NCBI RefSeq assembly: GCF_033898505.1
Contig: NZ_JAXAFK010000001.1
Location: 558,001-622,000, forward strand
Source: Pectobacterium carotovorum
GTDB taxonomy: Bacteria > Pseudomonadota > Gammaproteobacteria > Enterobacterales > Enterobacteriaceae
Length of the DNA: 64,000 nucleotides
Reading direction: 5' to 3'
Of the stretch, positions 18,434 to 29,175 are shown one piece after another. Both the position numbers and the translations under genes were made by a program. The notes under the pieces are model-generated. The model saw only the letters and a program-made list of their open reading frames with translations. It was not told where the DNA came from and did not search any database. Position 1 is the first letter of the stretch, and each line of letters begins with the position of its first letter.

Positions 18434-19927
18434 ATGACCACGCATGCCGTTACACATCACGCCGTTACACATGTAGTCTGGCTGCGCAACGACCTGCGCA
18501 TTACCGATAATCTGGCGCTGTACGCGGCCTGTCAGGATCCGAACGCCAGCGTGCTGGCGGTTTTTATCGCGACGCCTGCGCAGTGGGAAAAGCACGATAT
18601 GGCATCGCGTCAGGCGGCCTTTCTGCTGGAAAACCTGACCTCGGTGCAGCATGCGCTGGCCGAGAAAGGGATCCCGCTGCATTACCATGAATGTGCTGAC
18701 TTTGCGGCATCGGTTGACTGGCTGGTGCAATTTTGTGCGCAGCAGCAGGCCACCGACCTTTTCTACAATTATCAGTATGAAATTAACGAGCGGCTGCGTG
18801 ATAAGCAGGTAAAGGATTGGCTGGCAGATAGCGTGGTTTGTCACGGCTATCATGACAGCCTGTTGCTGCCACCGGGCAGCGTGCTGACGGGCAACGGCGA
18901 GATGTATAAAGTGTTTACGCCATTTCGTCAGGCCTTTATCAAACGGCTGTTGGAGGCGGAGACGACGTGCGTACCGGCACCGGACGCGCGCGGTGAGCCG
19001 CTCAATAACATGGCGGCACTGACGCCGTTCAGCTATCCGCAGCGCGACGTGGATAGCGACGATTTCCCCTGTGGCGAACGTGCGGCGTTGCAGCAACTGC
19101 GCCGTTTTTGCCGCGAACAGGTACAGGATTACGACCAGCAGCGGGATTTCCCCGCGCTGCCCGGCACCAGCAAACTTTCTCCGTATCTGGCACTTGGGAT
19201 AGTATCGCCGCGCCAATGTTTTAATCGTCTGCGCGCTGAGTGCCCGGATATGCTGGAACGGCGTGAAGGCGGGGCATTTACCTGGTTTAACGAGCTGGTC
19301 TGGCGTGAATTTTACCGCCACCTGATTGTGTCCTGGCCGCAGCTGTGTAAACACCGACCGTTCACCGCGTGGACGCAGTGGGTGAAATGGCGAGAATCGC
19401 CGGAGGATTTAGCCGCCTGGCAGCAGGGTAAAACCGGCTACCCGATCGTGGATGCGGCGATGCGTCAACTGAATGAAACGGGGTGGATGCACAATCGCCT
19501 GCGTATGATCTGCGCCAGTTTTCTCGTCAAAGATTTGCTGATCGATTGGCGCGAAGGCGAACGCTACTTTATGTCGCAACTGCTGGATGGCGATCTGGCG
19601 GCGAATAACGGCGGCTGGCAGTGGGCCGCGTCGACTGGCACCGATGCTGCACCTTATTTTCGTATTTTTAACCCGACAACGCAGGGCGAGCGCTTCGATC
19701 CTGAAGGGCGGTTTATTCGTCACTGGCTGCCTGAGCTGGCCGCTGTGCCGGATAAAGATATTCATCAGCCCCATCGGTGGGCTGACAAACAACATCATCA
19801 GCTGAACTATCCGCTGCCAATCGTCGATCATAAAACCGCGCGTCAGAGCACGCTGGCGGCGTTTGAAGCGGCAAAAAGTATCGGCATGGCGGATAACGAT
19901 CGAGAAGAGAAAAGTAAGTATGCGTAA
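18434..19927 (+). CDS. phrB: Deoxyribodipyrimidine photolyase
   Basis: A 497-residue class I CPD photolyase that uses light, FADH- and an antenna folate to split UV-induced cyclobutane pyrimidine dimers. The N-terminal antenna domain begins VVWLRNDLRITDN after a slightly extended His/Thr-rich start. The C-terminal FAD/DNA domain has WREFYRH, GYPIVDAAMRQL, GWMHNRLRM and NNGGWQWAA, the segments that line the FAD and dimer pockets. The E. coli protein has 472 residues. Its last 8 bases overlap ybgI, so the two are translationally coupled. Confidence 0.96.
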   Translation: MTTHAVTHHAVTHVVWLRNDLRITDNLALYAACQDPNASVLAVFIATPAQWEKHDMASRQAAFLLENLTSVQHALAEKGIPLHYHECADFAASVDWLVQFCAQQQATDLFYNYQYEINERLRDKQVKDWLADSVVCHGYHDSLLLPPGSVLTGNGEMYKVFTPFRQAFIKRLLEAETTCVPAPDARGEPLNNMAALTPFSYPQRDVDSDDFPCGERAALQQLRRFCREQVQDYDQQRDFPALPGTSKLSPYLALGIVSPRQCFNRLRAECPDMLERREGGAFTWFNELVWREFYRHLIVSWPQLCKHRPFTAWTQWVKWRESPEDLAAWQQGKTGYPIVDAAMRQLNETGWMHNRLRMICASFLVKDLLIDWREGERYFMSQLLDGDLAANNGGWQWAASTGTDAAPYFRIFNPTTQGERFDPEGRFIRHWLPELAAVPDKDIHQPHRWADKQHHQLNYPLPIVDHKTARQSTLAAFEAAKSIGMADNDREEKSKYA

Positions 19928-20663
19928 TGTGGAACTGGAAAGAATCATTAATGAGAAACTGAACTCGGCGACGTTTCAGGACTATGCGCCGAACGGTTTA
20001 CAGGTTGAGGGGCGTGCAGAAGTAAAACGTATTGTGACAGGCGTAACGGCTTCACAGGCGCTGCTGGATGCGGCGGTAGAAAAGCAGGCCGATGCCATTT
20101 TGGTGCACCACGGCTACTTCTGGAAAAACGAACCGCAGATTGTCTGCGGCATGAAGCGCAATCGGCTGAAAACGCTACTGGTCAATGATATCAATCTGTA
20201 TGGCTATCATCTGCCGCTGGATGCACACCCTGAACTGGGGAATAACGCCCAGTTGGCGGCACTGCTTGAGATTCAGGTACAGGGAGCGATTGAGCCGCTG
20301 GTGCCGTATGGAGAGCTGGCGCAGCCCATGACGGCGGATGCCTTTTGCCGTCGTGTAGAAAAGCGGCTGGGGCGTACCGTGCTGCATTGTGGTGATAATG
20401 CACCGCAACAGATACAGCGCGTGGCCTGGTGTACCGGCGGTGGTCAGGGCTTTATTGAACAAGCGGCCCGATTTGGAGTCGATGCGTTTATTACCGGTGA
20501 AGTGTCTGAGCAAACCATCCACATCGCGCGCGAAATGGGGCTGCACTTCTTCGCTGCCGGGCACCATGCTACCGAGCGCGGCGGCATTCGAGCGCTGGGC
20601 GAGTGGCTGGCGGCACAGCACGGTTTTGATGTGACATTTATTGATATTCCTAACCCTGCGTGA
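19920..20663 (+). CDS. ybgI: YbgI, Nif3/DUF34-family metal-binding protein
   Basis: A 247-residue member of the Nif3-like (DUF34) family, annotated elsewhere as GTP cyclohydrolase 1 type 2 homologue but without a settled function. The di-metal site is visible: LVHHGYFW near residue 60, LPLDAHPELGNN near 97 and GHHATERGG near 215. I chose the ATG at 19920, which overlaps the phrB stop and gives the family length; the open frame extends upstream inside phrB but without a ribosome site. It leads into the 5-oxoprolinase genes, as in E. coli. Confidence 0.93.
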   Translation: MRNVELERIINEKLNSATFQDYAPNGLQVEGRAEVKRIVTGVTASQALLDAAVEKQADAILVHHGYFWKNEPQIVCGMKRNRLKTLLVNDINLYGYHLPLDAHPELGNNAQLAALLEIQVQGAIEPLVPYGELAQPMTADAFCRRVEKRLGRTVLHCGDNAPQQIQRVAWCTGGGQGFIEQAARFGVDAFITGEVSEQTIHIAREMGLHFFAAGHHATERGGIRALGEWLAAQHGFDVTFIDIPNPA

Positions 20664-20819
20664 TGGGCTGAACGTCTCTGTATCGCACAGGAATGATGCC
20701 GCGTTTTTTATGTTGGCATTGTTGTTGCTTAGCTGTTGAGAAGAAAACGAATCGGTAAGCAACGCTAATCATTTAGCCATGTTCACCATGACGGATAAAA
20801 CGCGATTCAGGAGGAAAGA

Positions 20820-21476
20820 TTGCAACGAGCACGATGTTATCTTCTGGGCGAGAGAGCGGTCGTTCTGGAACTGGAACCGCCAATGTCGCTGGAGAGCCAG
20901 CAGCGGATATGGGGGCTTGCCGAGCGCCTGAACCACCATGAAGAGGTGCTGGAAGCGATTCCGGGCATGAACAACCTGACGGTGCTGCTGGCGAATCCGC
21001 AGCGGGTGGCGTTGGATGCGATTGAACGCTTGCAGCGCTGGTGGGAAGAGAGTGAATCGCTGGTGTTTGATCCACGTGATATCGACATTCCTGTTGTCTA
21101 TGGCGGAGACGCGGGGCCGGATCTGGCGGAAGTTGCCGCTCACAGTGGCCTGACAGTGAGTCAGGTTGTGGAAGCACATGCAGCCGCACAGTATGTGGTC
21201 TACTTTTTGGGTTTTCAGCCTGGCTTTGCCTACCTCGGTGGGTTAAACGAGAAACTGCACATGCCGCGTCGGGCCGAACCGCGCCTGCGCGTGCCAGCAG
21301 GGTCGGTTGGGATTGGTGGGGCACAAACGGGGATTTATCCGCTGGCGACGCCGGGCGGCTGGCAACTGATTGGTCACACCTCGTTGAAATTGTTTAATCC
21401 ACAAACGATGCCGCCCACGCTGTTGCGTCCTGGCGATAACGTTCGGTTTCTGCCACAGAAGGAGGGCGTATGCTGA
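20820..21476 (+). CDS. pxpB: 5-oxoprolinase subunit B
   Basis: A 218-residue protein matching PxpB (formerly YbgJ, KipI-like). With PxpC and PxpA it hydrolyses 5-oxoproline (pyroglutamate) to glutamate using ATP. The conserved cyclophilin-like fold segments [31 protein letters not shown] and [10 protein letters not shown] are all present. The start is TTG (20820), preceded at ideal spacing by CAGGAGGAAAGA. This start reproduces the MQRARCY family N terminus. Its end overlaps pxpC by seven bases. Confidence 0.95.
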   Translation: MQRARCYLLGERAVVLELEPPMSLESQQRIWGLAERLNHHEEVLEAIPGMNNLTVLLANPQRVALDAIERLQRWWEESESLVFDPRDIDIPVVYGGDAGPDLAEVAAHSGLTVSQVVEAHAAAQYVVYFLGFQPGFAYLGGLNEKLHMPRRAEPRLRVPAGSVGIGGAQTGIYPLATPGGWQLIGHTSLKLFNPQTMPPTLLRPGDNVRFLPQKEGVC

Positions 21477-22414
21477 AAGTTATCCATGCCGGATTGCATA
21501 CTTCGGTGCAGGACGGCGGCCGTGTCGGTTTTCGCCGTTTGGGCATCAGCCAGTCAGGCGCGCTCGATCTGCCCGCCCTGAAGATGGCTAACCTGCTGGT
21601 GGGCAACGCGGAGAACGCTGCGGCGCTGGAAATTACGCTGGGCAAGTTTACCGCAACATTCACTACCGCCTGTTGGGTAGCGCTGACTGGTGCAGATTGT
21701 CATGCCGATCTGGATGGTAAACCGCTCTGGACAGGCTGGCGTTTCGCCGTGAAGCCGGGACAAACGTTAAAAATGCGTATGCCGCGTAATGGAATGCGCA
21801 GCTATCTGGCCCTGTCCGGTGGCGTGGATGTGCCAGAGGCGCTCGGTTCACGCAGTACCGATTTGAAAGCGGGTTTTGGTGGTTTTAATGGACGTTTGCT
21901 GATGGATGGCGATGAGCTTCCGCTGGGTACGCCGACTCGTGAATTGACGCGGGAAGTCGGCATTAAGCAGCTGTTGTTCAGCAACCGCGTGCGGGCATTG
22001 CCGGGGCCGGAGTATCAGGAATTCAGCGAAGAGATGCAGGAGCTGTTCTGGCGAACCTCCTGGCAGTTGAGCCCGCAAAGTAACCGCATGGGCTACCGTT
22101 TGCTGGGCGCTGAGCTACAGCGTTCCGCCTTGTCAGGCAACAAGCCGCGTGAACTGCCGTCACATGGGCTGCTGCCGGGCGTCGTACAGATTCCGCATAA
22201 TGGTCACCCTATCGTACTGCTGGCGGATGCGCAGACAACCGGCGGTTATCCGCGTATGGCGACGGTAATCGAGGCGGATTTATTCCATCTGGCGCAAATC
22301 CGGCTCGGTGAGCCGATACACTTTATTCACTGTACCCAGGCACAGGCGCAAAAAGCGGGCGAAGAACAGCGACGTTACCTCGAACAACTGGCGTGGAGGC
22401 TGCATGATTATTGA
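21470..22414 (+). CDS. pxpC: 5-oxoprolinase subunit C
   Basis: A 314-residue protein matching PxpC (YbgK, KipA/biotin-dependent carboxyltransferase-like family). Conserved regions include [11 protein letters not shown] at the N terminus, the [12 protein letters not shown] block, and [33 protein letters not shown] split around the active face. It pairs with PxpB to form the ATP-dependent part of 5-oxoprolinase. It overlaps pxpB and pxpA at its two ends, a tightly coupled set. Confidence 0.95.
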   Translation: MLKVIHAGLHTSVQDGGRVGFRRLGISQSGALDLPALKMANLLVGNAENAAALEITLGKFTATFTTACWVALTGADCHADLDGKPLWTGWRFAVKPGQTLKMRMPRNGMRSYLALSGGVDVPEALGSRSTDLKAGFGGFNGRLLMDGDELPLGTPTRELTREVGIKQLLFSNRVRALPGPEYQEFSEEMQELFWRTSWQLSPQSNRMGYRLLGAELQRSALSGNKPRELPSHGLLPGVVQIPHNGHPIVLLADAQTTGGYPRMATVIEADLFHLAQIRLGEPIHFIHCTQAQAQKAGEEQRRYLEQLAWRLHDY

Positions 22415-23141
22415 TCTGAATGCCGATCTGGGCGAGGGGGGGGAGAACGACGAAGCGCTGCTGAAGCTGGTGACCTCTGCCAATATTGCCTGCGGATTTC
22501 ATGCTGGCGACGCGCAAACCATGCGTCAGTCAGTGCGTTGGGGAATCGGCTATGGTGTTGCGCTTGGCGCTCACCCGAGTTTTCCCGATCGTGAAAATTT
22601 TGGCCGTAAGGCGATGAATGTGCCTGCGGAAATTGTCTTCGCACAGATGGTGTACCAGCTTGGCGCACTCAGCGCGATTGTCGCTGCTGAAGGGGGCACG
22701 CTGTCGCACGTAAAGCCCCACGGCATGCTTTACAATCAGGCTGCATGTGAACCAGCGCTGGCTGATGCGATAGCCAAGGCGGTGAAGGTCGTCAATCCCG
22801 CGCTGCGTCTGGTCGGGCTGGCTGGAAGCGAATTAATTCGTGCCGGGCAACGGCTGGGGCTGGAAACGCGTCAGGAAGTGTTTGCCGATCGCTGTTATCT
22901 GCCTGACGGAACGCTAGTGCCGCGCACTCAGGCGGGGTCGCTGATTAACAGCGATGAGCTGGCGCTGGCGCAGACGCTGGAAATGATTCAGCGCCAACGG
23001 GTCAGGGCAATCGACGGTTCCTGGGTTAATGTGCAGGCGGATACCGTGTGTATTCATGGCGATGGACAACATGCGCTGCTGTTTGCCCGCAAATTGCGCA
23101 GCTGCTTTAACGAGCACCAGATAACGGTTGCTGCGGCATAA
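22404..23141 (+). CDS. pxpA: 5-oxoprolinase subunit A
   Basis: A 245-residue LamB/YcsF-family protein, subunit A of 5-oxoprolinase. Landmarks are the N-terminal DLNADLGEG, the [10 protein letters not shown] metal-site segment, [14 protein letters not shown], and [11 protein letters not shown] place the start at the ATG at 22404, inside the end of pxpC with GGAGG seven bases upstream, because the encoded [11 protein letters not shown] is the family N terminus. The window's gene order pxpB-pxpC-pxpA is the E. coli order, followed here by pcp. Confidence 0.96.
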   Translation: MIIDLNADLGEGGENDEALLKLVTSANIACGFHAGDAQTMRQSVRWGIGYGVALGAHPSFPDRENFGRKAMNVPAEIVFAQMVYQLGALSAIVAAEGGTLSHVKPHGMLYNQAACEPALADAIAKAVKVVNPALRLVGLAGSELIRAGQRLGLETRQEVFADRCYLPDGTLVPRTQAGSLINSDELALAQTLEMIQRQRVRAIDGSWVNVQADTVCIHGDGQHALLFARKLRSCFNEHQITVAAA

Positions 23142-23171
23142 TCATTATTTTTTGTAGGACGGGGATAACCG

Positions 23172-23819
23172 ATGAAAACCGTTTTGATTACGGCGTTTGA
23201 ACCTTTTGAGGGTGAAGCGATTAATCCCTCATGGGAAGCGGTAAAAGTGCTTCACCAGCGGGAAGTCGGCGGCGCACGCGTGGTCGCCTGCCGTTTATCT
23301 TGTGTTTTTGATGTGTCGCTGGAACAGCTTTACCGTGCCATCGCGGAATGGCAACCGGAAGTGGTGATTGCGGTGGGGCAGGCGGGCGGTCGCGCTGATA
23401 TTTCTGTCGAACGCGTGGCGATTAATATTAATGATGCCCGCATTGCCGATAACCGAGGCAACCAACCGATTGACACGCCCGTAGTCGAAAAGGGGCCAGC
23501 GGCGTATTTCTCGACGCTGCCGGTGAAAGCGTTGGTGCAGGCGTTACGTGTGGCGGGCATTCCTGCCTCGGTATCGCAAACTGCGGGGACGTTTGTCTGT
23601 AACCATGTGATGTACGGGCTTTTACATCACCTGCACCAACAGGGCGATGTGGTGCGCGGCGGGTTCGTTCACATCCCCTATTCGCCGGAACAGGCTGCGC
23701 GACATCCCGGTGAACCGAGCATGCCTACGCCGCTCGTGACGGCGGCGCTGGAAGTGATGATCAAGCAGTCGCTGGTGCAGCAGGTGGATGTGGCGGTGAC
23801 GGGTGGCGCGCTGCATTAG
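23172..23819 (+). CDS. pcp: Pyrrolidone-carboxylate peptidase
   Basis: A 215-residue cysteine peptidase that removes N-terminal pyroglutamate from peptides. The catalytic triad is visible: Glu in [15 protein letters not shown] (near 80), Cys in [10 protein letters not shown] (near 144) and His in [12 protein letters not shown] (near 168). It lies 30 bases after pxpA on the same strand. Its product, 5-oxoproline, is the substrate of the enzyme encoded just upstream, so the pair forms a salvage route from pyroglutamyl peptides to glutamate. In E. coli pcp is not at this place. Confidence 0.95.
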   Translation: MKTVLITAFEPFEGEAINPSWEAVKVLHQREVGGARVVACRLSCVFDVSLEQLYRAIAEWQPEVVIAVGQAGGRADISVERVAININDARIADNRGNQPIDTPVVEKGPAAYFSTLPVKALVQALRVAGIPASVSQTAGTFVCNHVMYGLLHHLHQQGDVVRGGFVHIPYSPEQAARHPGEPSMPTPLVTAALEVMIKQSLVQQVDVAVTGGALH

Positions 23820-23862
23820 AGTGATTAATCGCGCAATATGTCTGAATTTCAGGGAGTAAGGT

Positions 23863-24654
23863 ATGCCGGAAGGACCGGAAATTCGCCGGGCGGCCGATAA
23901 GCTGGTTGAGGCCGTTGTGGGAAAAACGCTGACGCGAGTCTGGTTTGCGTTTCCAGAACTGAAGCCATACGAAGCAGAATTGGTCGGGCAGCAGGTCAGG
24001 CAGATTGAAACGCGCGGAAAAGCGCTGCTGACCTATTTTAGCAACGATCGGGTGCTGTATAGCCACAACCAGCTGTATGGCGTGTGGCGAGTCGTAAATG
24101 CTGGTGAGTCGCCGGAAACGAAGCGGGATTTGCGCGTCCGGCTGGAAACGCAGGATCGCGCCATTCTGCTTTATAGCGCGTCCGATATTGAAATGCTGAC
24201 GCAGGAGACGCTCTCGACGCATCCTTTCCTGCAACGTGTTGGCCCTGATGTCTTGGATCTCTCACTGACACAGGAACAGGTGTATGAGCGTCTGTTATTA
24301 CCGCGCTTTCGCCGTCGCCAGTTTAGTGGGCTGCTGTTGGATCAGGCATTTCTTGCGGGACTAGGGAATTACCTGCGCGTCGAGATTCTCTGGCAGGCAC
24401 AGCTGGCGCCGCAACATACAGCAGCACAGCTGAATGAGGACCAGTTGCAGACGTTAAGTCAGGCGCTGCTGGAGATTCCCCGATTGTCCTACAACACGCG
24501 CGGCACCGTTGATGAAAATCGACATCACGGGGCGATTTTTTCGTTCAAGGTTTTCCATCGTGAAGGGGAACGCTGTGAGCGCTGCGGTGGAATCATCGAA
24601 AGAACCATGCTGTCATCACGCCCATTCTATTGGTGCCCGGGTTGCCAGAAGTAG
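23863..24654 (+). CDS. nei: Endonuclease VIII (DNA glycosylase/AP lyase)
   Basis: A 263-residue Fpg/Nei-family base-excision repair enzyme removing oxidised pyrimidines. The N terminus [12 protein letters not shown] supplies the catalytic Pro (after Met removal) and Glu. The helix-two-turn-helix region includes [20 protein letters not shown]. The C-terminal zinc finger has four cysteines: CERCGG and CPGCQ. A ribosome site AGGGAG precedes the ATG. It is followed by a strong terminator shared with gltA. Confidence 0.96.
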   Translation: MPEGPEIRRAADKLVEAVVGKTLTRVWFAFPELKPYEAELVGQQVRQIETRGKALLTYFSNDRVLYSHNQLYGVWRVVNAGESPETKRDLRVRLETQDRAILLYSASDIEMLTQETLSTHPFLQRVGPDVLDLSLTQEQVYERLLLPRFRRRQFSGLLLDQAFLAGLGNYLRVEILWQAQLAPQHTAAQLNEDQLQTLSQALLEIPRLSYNTRGTVDENRHHGAIFSFKVFHREGERCERCGGIIERTMLSSRPFYWCPGCQK

Positions 24655-24677
24655 TCGAAATACCGGTCTGAAACAAC

Positions 24678-24705
24678 AAAGGCCGGATACTATATCCGGC
24701 CTTTT
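24678..24705. terminator. Bidirectional terminator between nei and gltA
   Basis: A 12-bp perfect stem, AAAGGCCGGATA (24678-24689) with TATCCGGCCTTT (24693-24704), has a 3-base loop and a T-run on the plus strand. The opposite strand also ends in T-rich sequence, so it can serve both convergent genes. Confidence 0.85.
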
Positions 24706-24724
24706 CGTGTAGATACTGAATGGA

Positions 24725-26011
24725 TTAATCGTGTTTCAGATTGGATGCGAAGTCACGTTTGTCATAGCCAGTATACAGCTGACGCGGACGGGCAATCTTG
24801 ATGCCGTCGTCGTGCATTTCGTTCCAGTGCGCAATCCAGCCCACGGTACGCGCCATCGCGAAGATAACGGTGAACATGGAAGACGGAATACCCATCGCTT
24901 TCAGGATGATACCGGAGTAGAAGTCCACGTTCGGGTACAGTTTCTTCTCAATGAAGTACGGGTCGTTCAGCGCGATATGTTCCAGCTCCATCGCCACTTC
25001 CAGCAGGTCATCTTTTCTACCCAACTCTTTCAACACTTCATGGCAGGTTTCACGCATGACGGTAGCGCGCGGGTCGTGGTTTTTGTACACACGGTGACCG
25101 AAGCCCATCAGACGGAAGGAGTCGTTCTTGTCTTTTGCACGCTCGATAAACGCAGGAATGTGTTCCACGCTGCTGATTTCTTCCAGCATACGCAGACAGG
25201 CTTCGTTCGCGCCACCGTGCGCCGGTCCCCACAGCGAGGCGATCCCCGCGGCGATACAGGCAAACGGGTTCGCACCAGACGAGCCAGCGGTACGGACGGT
25301 AGAGGTTGAAGCGTTTTGTTCGTGATCGGCATGCAGGATCAGAATACGGTCCATGGCGCGTTCCAGCACCGGATTCACAACATATTCTTCACAAGGCGTA
25401 GAGAACATCATGTGCAGGAAGTTACCCGCGTAGGACAGGTTGTTTTTCGGATAAACAAACGGCTGACCCAGTGAATATTTGTAGCACATTGCTGCGACGG
25501 TCGGCATTTTGGACAGCAGGCGATAGGCCGCGATTTCACGGTGGCGCTCAATGTTAATGTCCAGTGAATCGTGGTAGAACGCCGCCAGCGCGCCAGTCAC
25601 GCCGCACAATACGGCCATTGGGTGTGAATCGCGACGGAAACCGTGGAACAGACGGGTAATCTGCTCATGGATCATGGTGTGGCGAGTCACGGTCGTCTTG
25701 AAGGTTTCATACTGTTCTACCGTCGGGACTTCACCGAACAGCAGGATGTAACACACTTCAAGATAATTAGATTTTTCAGCCAGTTGGGCAATCGGGAAGC
25801 CGCGGTGCAGCAGAATGCCTTCGTCACCGTCGATATAGGTAATCTTTGATTCGCAAGATGCAGTAGAGGTAAAACCGGGGTCAAATGTGAAGTAACCTTT
25901 GGAACCGAGGGGACGAATATCAATCTCATCATGTCCTAGTGTGCCGGATAGGACATTTAGCTCAATTGGTTCTTTACCTTCTAGAGTAAGTGTTGCTTTT
26001 TTATCAGCCAT
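24725..26011 (-). CDS. gltA: Citrate synthase (type II)
   Basis: A 428-residue hexameric type II citrate synthase condensing acetyl-CoA and oxaloacetate, the entry step of the TCA cycle. Catalytic segments are visible: [14 protein letters not shown] with the active-site His, [11 protein letters not shown], and [14 protein letters not shown] with the second His. The N-terminal domain (residues 1-60) is the small regulatory domain tied to NADH inhibition in Gram-negatives. An ideal GGAG ribosome site precedes the ATG. It is divergent from sdhCDAB, with which it shares a 650-base control region. Confidence 0.97.
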   Translation of the reverse strand: MADKKATLTLEGKEPIELNVLSGTLGHDEIDIRPLGSKGYFTFDPGFTSTASCESKITYIDGDEGILLHRGFPIAQLAEKSNYLEVCYILLFGEVPTVEQYETFKTTVTRHTMIHEQITRLFHGFRRDSHPMAVLCGVTGALAAFYHDSLDINIERHREIAAYRLLSKMPTVAAMCYKYSLGQPFVYPKNNLSYAGNFLHMMFSTPCEEYVVNPVLERAMDRILILHADHEQNASTSTVRTAGSSGANPFACIAAGIASLWGPAHGGANEACLRMLEEISSVEHIPAFIERAKDKNDSFRLMGFGHRVYKNHDPRATVMRETCHEVLKELGRKDDLLEVAMELEHIALNDPYFIEKKLYPNVDFYSGIILKAMGIPSSMFTVIFAMARTVGWIAHWNEMHDDGIKIARPRQLYTGYDKRDFASNLKHD

Positions 26012-26399
26012 TTACAGTCTCCTTAGCGCTTTAATTTTAAAAATTTTCACTGAAGAAATACCGTCATGCCTGTGCACCGGCAAGAATAATGGCCGGTGAA
26101 ACTCTGTCGTGACACAGTCGTCAAATAGGGTACAGAGTAAGGCGGATCGCCGCATTCAGGATGAAAAATTCGTTCTCCAGGTAATTAACGATATTCAGAT
26201 AATGAGTTGTGCTCTGAATAGATTCTAGTCATTACCTATGACTTTTACGTGGACTCTCTCCACTGTTACATAAGTTACGCCAGTGTGGAAGTGTCGCCGT
26301 GTGCTTTAACACATCATAAGGAACTCAATCCCCTAGTTGTAATTGAAATGTTGAACTTTTGTCAAATCAGATAATTAATTTTATATAAATTGTGAAATT

Positions 26400-26415
26400 C
26401 GTGATCTAAATCACT
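26400..26415. promoter_or_regulatory. CRP-like site upstream of sdhC
   Basis: CGTGATCTAAATCACT is a near-perfect dyad matching the CRP consensus TGTGA-N6-TCACA with one mismatch in each half. It lies about 38-53 bases upstream of the sdhC -35 hexamer, a position consistent with class I activation. Confidence 0.65.
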
Positions 26416-26452
26416 GTTCGGGGCAAATGTCACCAAACAGTTTGTATGGGAA

Positions 26453-26481
26453 TTGTAATAGGAATGTGAAGGACCTATACT
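26453..26481 (+). promoter_or_regulatory. sdhC promoter
   Basis: TTGTAA (26453-26458), a 17-base spacer and TATACT (26476-26481) form a good sigma-70 promoter. The downstream GCCGCCAGGTCTCCGG sequence agrees with my memory of the E. coli sdh promoter. It implies an untranslated leader of about 175 bases before sdhC, the region that small RNAs such as RyhB and Spot 42 target in E. coli. Confidence 0.75.
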
Positions 26482-26662
26482 GCCGCCAGGTCTCCGGAAT
26501 CACCCTGCAGTAGGAGCACCCAGTATGAAAGGATCATGCGCTGTTTAGACACCGGAATGTCGATGTTTGAGCGCGTATCGTAAACCCACTCTTCAGGGCT
26601 GCAACTTTCATACTGTCTGACCTCACATCAGGCCCGGAGGAAGAAACAATAATAAAAGCTGT

Positions 26663-27052
26663 GTGGGCAAATCCGTGAAAAAACAAAGACCTGTCAATCT
26701 GGAATTGCAGACGATCCAGTTTCCCGTTACTGCGATAGCATCTATTCTTCACCGCGTCTCCGGCGTTATCACCTTTGTCGCTGTCGGTATTTTACTGTGG
26801 CTGTTGGGCACTTCTCTTTCTTCAGAGGAAGGGTTCCTGCGCGCTGCGGAAATTATGGATAGCTTCATCGTTAAATTTATCGTTTGGGGCATCCTCGTTG
26901 CGTTGGCTTATCACATTGTTGGTGGTTTACGTCATCTCTTGATGGATTTTGGCTATATAGAAGAAGACCTTGCCGCAGGTAAGCGTTCTGCAAATATCTC
27001 CTTTATTATTACTGTCGTGCTTTCAATTCTGGCTGGAGTCCTCGTATGGTAA
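26663..27052 (+). CDS. sdhC: Succinate dehydrogenase cytochrome b556 subunit
   Basis: A 129-residue inner-membrane subunit with three helices that, with SdhD, anchors complex II, binds heme b and forms the ubiquinone site. HRVSG (near residue 31) and the heme-ligand His in [11 protein letters not shown] (near 84) are visible. The start shown is GTG (26663), which gives the E. coli length. A second GTG four codons later is also possible because no strong ribosome site marks either. Its end overlaps sdhD by seven bases. Confidence 0.94.
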   Translation: MGKSVKKQRPVNLELQTIQFPVTAIASILHRVSGVITFVAVGILLWLLGTSLSSEEGFLRAAEIMDSFIVKFIVWGILVALAYHIVGGLRHLLMDFGYIEEDLAAGKRSANISFIITVVLSILAGVLVW

Positions 27053-27393
27053 GCAATGCTTCTGCGTTAGGACGCAATGGCGTACACGATTGGTTACTGA
27101 TTCGCGCTTCCGCCATCGTCATTGTTCTGTATGTAATTTATATCATTGGTTTTATTGCTACGGCTGGCGATATCACGTATGAAATCTGGCGTGGTTTCTT
27201 CGCGATGGCTCTCACCAAAGTATTCACACTGCTAACGTTATTTTCCATTCTGGTTCATGCCTGGATAGGGATGTGGCAAGTGCTGACCGACTACATTAAA
27301 CCGCTGGCCTTACGCCTGACTTTACAGTTGGCGATTGTCGTGGCGCTGTTGGTGTACGTCATTTATGGAACTATTGTGGTGTGGGGTGCGTGA
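27046..27393 (+). CDS. sdhD: Succinate dehydrogenase membrane anchor subunit
   Basis: A 115-residue three-helix membrane subunit, partner of SdhC in heme and quinone binding. [18 protein letters not shown] is the conserved N-terminal quinone-site segment, and [15 protein letters not shown] carries the conserved His and Asp-Tyr. It starts inside sdhC and its stop shares one base with the sdhA start, so sdhC, sdhD and sdhA are translationally coupled. Confidence 0.95.
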   Translation: MVSNASALGRNGVHDWLLIRASAIVIVLYVIYIIGFIATAGDITYEIWRGFFAMALTKVFTLLTLFSILVHAWIGMWQVLTDYIKPLALRLTLQLAIVVALLVYVIYGTIVVWGA

Positions 27394-29159
27394 TGAATTT
27401 GCCAGTCAGAGAATTTGATGCAGTGGTTGTTGGTGCGGGTGGCGCAGGTATGCGTGCCGCGCTGCAAATCTCCCAAATGGGCCTGTCCTGTGCCCTGTTA
27501 TCGAAAGTGTTCCCAACCCGTTCCCATACAGTATCTGCGCAGGGCGGTATTACCGTTGCGCTGGGTAACACCCATGAAGATAACTGGGAATGGCACATGT
27601 ATGACACCGTAAAAGGGTCAGACTACATTGGCGATCAGGACGCGATTGAATATATGTGTAAAACCGGCCCGGAAGCGATTCTGGAACTGGAACACATGGG
27701 TTTACCGTTCTCCCGTCTGGACGATGGCAGCATTTATCAGCGTCCGTTCGGCGGTCAGTCCAAGAATTTTGGCGGCGAGCAGGCCGCGCGTACCGCAGCC
27801 GCAGCTGACCGTACTGGCCATGCGCTGCTGCATACGCTGTATCAGCAGAACCTGAAAAACCATACGACCATTTTCTCCGAGTGGTACGCCCTCGATCTGG
27901 TGAAGAATCAGGATGGCGCGGTTGTCGGCTGTACGGCGATCTGTATCGAAACCGGTGAAGTTGTCTATTTCAAAGCCAAAGCGACCGTACTGGCGACGGG
28001 TGGTGCGGGCCGTATCTACCAGTCTACGACCAACGCCCACATTAATACAGGTGATGGCGTGGGCATGGCATTGCGTGCCGGCGTTCCGTTGCAGGATATG
28101 GAAATGTGGCAGTTCCACCCGACCGGTATTGCTGGCGCGGGTGTGCTGGTAACCGAAGGCTGCCGTGGTGAAGGCGGCTACCTGCTGAACAAGCACGGTG
28201 AACGTTTCATGGAACGCTATGCGCCGAACGCGAAGGATCTGGCGGGGCGTGACGTGGTTGCGCGTTCCATCATGATCGAAATTCGTGAAGGCCGCGGCTG
28301 TGAAGGTCCGTGGGGACCTCATGCCAAGCTGAAGCTGGATCATCTGGGTAAAGACGTTCTGGAATCCCGTCTGCCGGGTATTTTGGAACTGTCCCGTACG
28401 TTTGCTCACGTCGATCCGGTGAAAGAGCCGATTCCGGTTATCCCAACTTGCCACTACATGATGGGCGGTATTCCGACCAAAGTGAGCGGTCAGGCGTTGA
28501 CGGTGAATGAGAAAGGCGAAGATGTGGTGATTCCAGGGCTGTTCGCCGTGGGTGAAATTGCCTGCGTATCGGTGCATGGTGCCAACCGTCTGGGCGGTAA
28601 CTCGCTGCTCGACCTGGTGGTATTCGGTCGCTCGGCGGGTATTCACCTGCAAGAGTCTCTGGAAGAGCAGGGCGCCAGCCGTGATGCCAGCGATTCCGAT
28701 ATTGAAGCATCGCTCGATCGTCTGAACCGCTGGAACAATACCCGTTCAGGGGAAGATCCGGTTGAAATCCGTAAAGCGCTGCAATCCTGTATGCAGAATA
28801 ACTTCTCGGTCTTCCGCGAAGGCGATGCGATGGCGAAAGGGTTGGAAGAGCTGAAAGTGATCCGCGAACGCCTGAAAAATGCGCGTCTGGATGACACGTC
28901 AAGCGAGTTCAACACCCAGCGTATCGAGTGTCTGGAGCTGGATAACCTGATGGAAACCGCCTATGCGACAGCGGTATCCGCCAACTTCCGTACCGAAAGC
29001 CGTGGCGCGCATAGTCGTTTCGACTACCCAGAGCGTGACGATGAGAATTGGCTGTGCCATTCGTTGTATCTGCCGCAAACCGACAGCATGACGCGCCGCG
29101 AGGTGAACATGCAGCCTAAACTGCGTCCGGCGTTCCCGCCGAAAGTACGTACTTATTAA
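27393..29159 (+). CDS. sdhA: Succinate dehydrogenase flavoprotein subunit
   Basis: A 588-residue flavoprotein that oxidises succinate to fumarate and carries covalent FAD. The dinucleotide-binding [11 protein letters not shown] (residues 14-24), the FAD-linked His45 in [10 protein letters not shown] and the substrate-site segments HPTG and CHYMMGG are all present. I set the start at the ATG at 27393, which overlaps the sdhD stop and gives exactly the E. coli length; an earlier in-frame start is less likely. It passes electrons to SdhB. Confidence 0.97.
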   Translation: MNLPVREFDAVVVGAGGAGMRAALQISQMGLSCALLSKVFPTRSHTVSAQGGITVALGNTHEDNWEWHMYDTVKGSDYIGDQDAIEYMCKTGPEAILELEHMGLPFSRLDDGSIYQRPFGGQSKNFGGEQAARTAAAADRTGHALLHTLYQQNLKNHTTIFSEWYALDLVKNQDGAVVGCTAICIETGEVVYFKAKATVLATGGAGRIYQSTTNAHINTGDGVGMALRAGVPLQDMEMWQFHPTGIAGAGVLVTEGCRGEGGYLLNKHGERFMERYAPNAKDLAGRDVVARSIMIEIREGRGCEGPWGPHAKLKLDHLGKDVLESRLPGILELSRTFAHVDPVKEPIPVIPTCHYMMGGIPTKVSGQALTVNEKGEDVVIPGLFAVGEIACVSVHGANRLGGNSLLDLVVFGRSAGIHLQESLEEQGASRDASDSDIEASLDRLNRWNNTRSGEDPVEIRKALQSCMQNNFSVFREGDAMAKGLEELKVIRERLKNARLDDTSSEFNTQRIECLELDNLMETAYATAVSANFRTESRGAHSRFDYPERDDENWLCHSLYLPQTDSMTRREVNMQPKLRPAFPPKVRTY

Positions 29160-29175
29160 TTGCGGAGATCAAACG

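Larger units (their letters stand above)
26012..26662. promoter_or_regulatory. gltA-sdhC divergent control region
   Basis: About 650 bases without a supported gene, the shared regulatory region of gltA and sdhCDAB. In E. coli the corresponding region binds ArcA, CRP and others. Two elements are recognisable and listed separately: a CRP-like palindrome and the sdhC promoter. The transcribed sdhC leader of about 175 bases keeps the AGGTCTCCGGAA sequence known from E. coli just after the promoter. A weak minus-strand -10 candidate (TATGAT, 26318-26313) could serve gltA. Confidence 0.65.
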
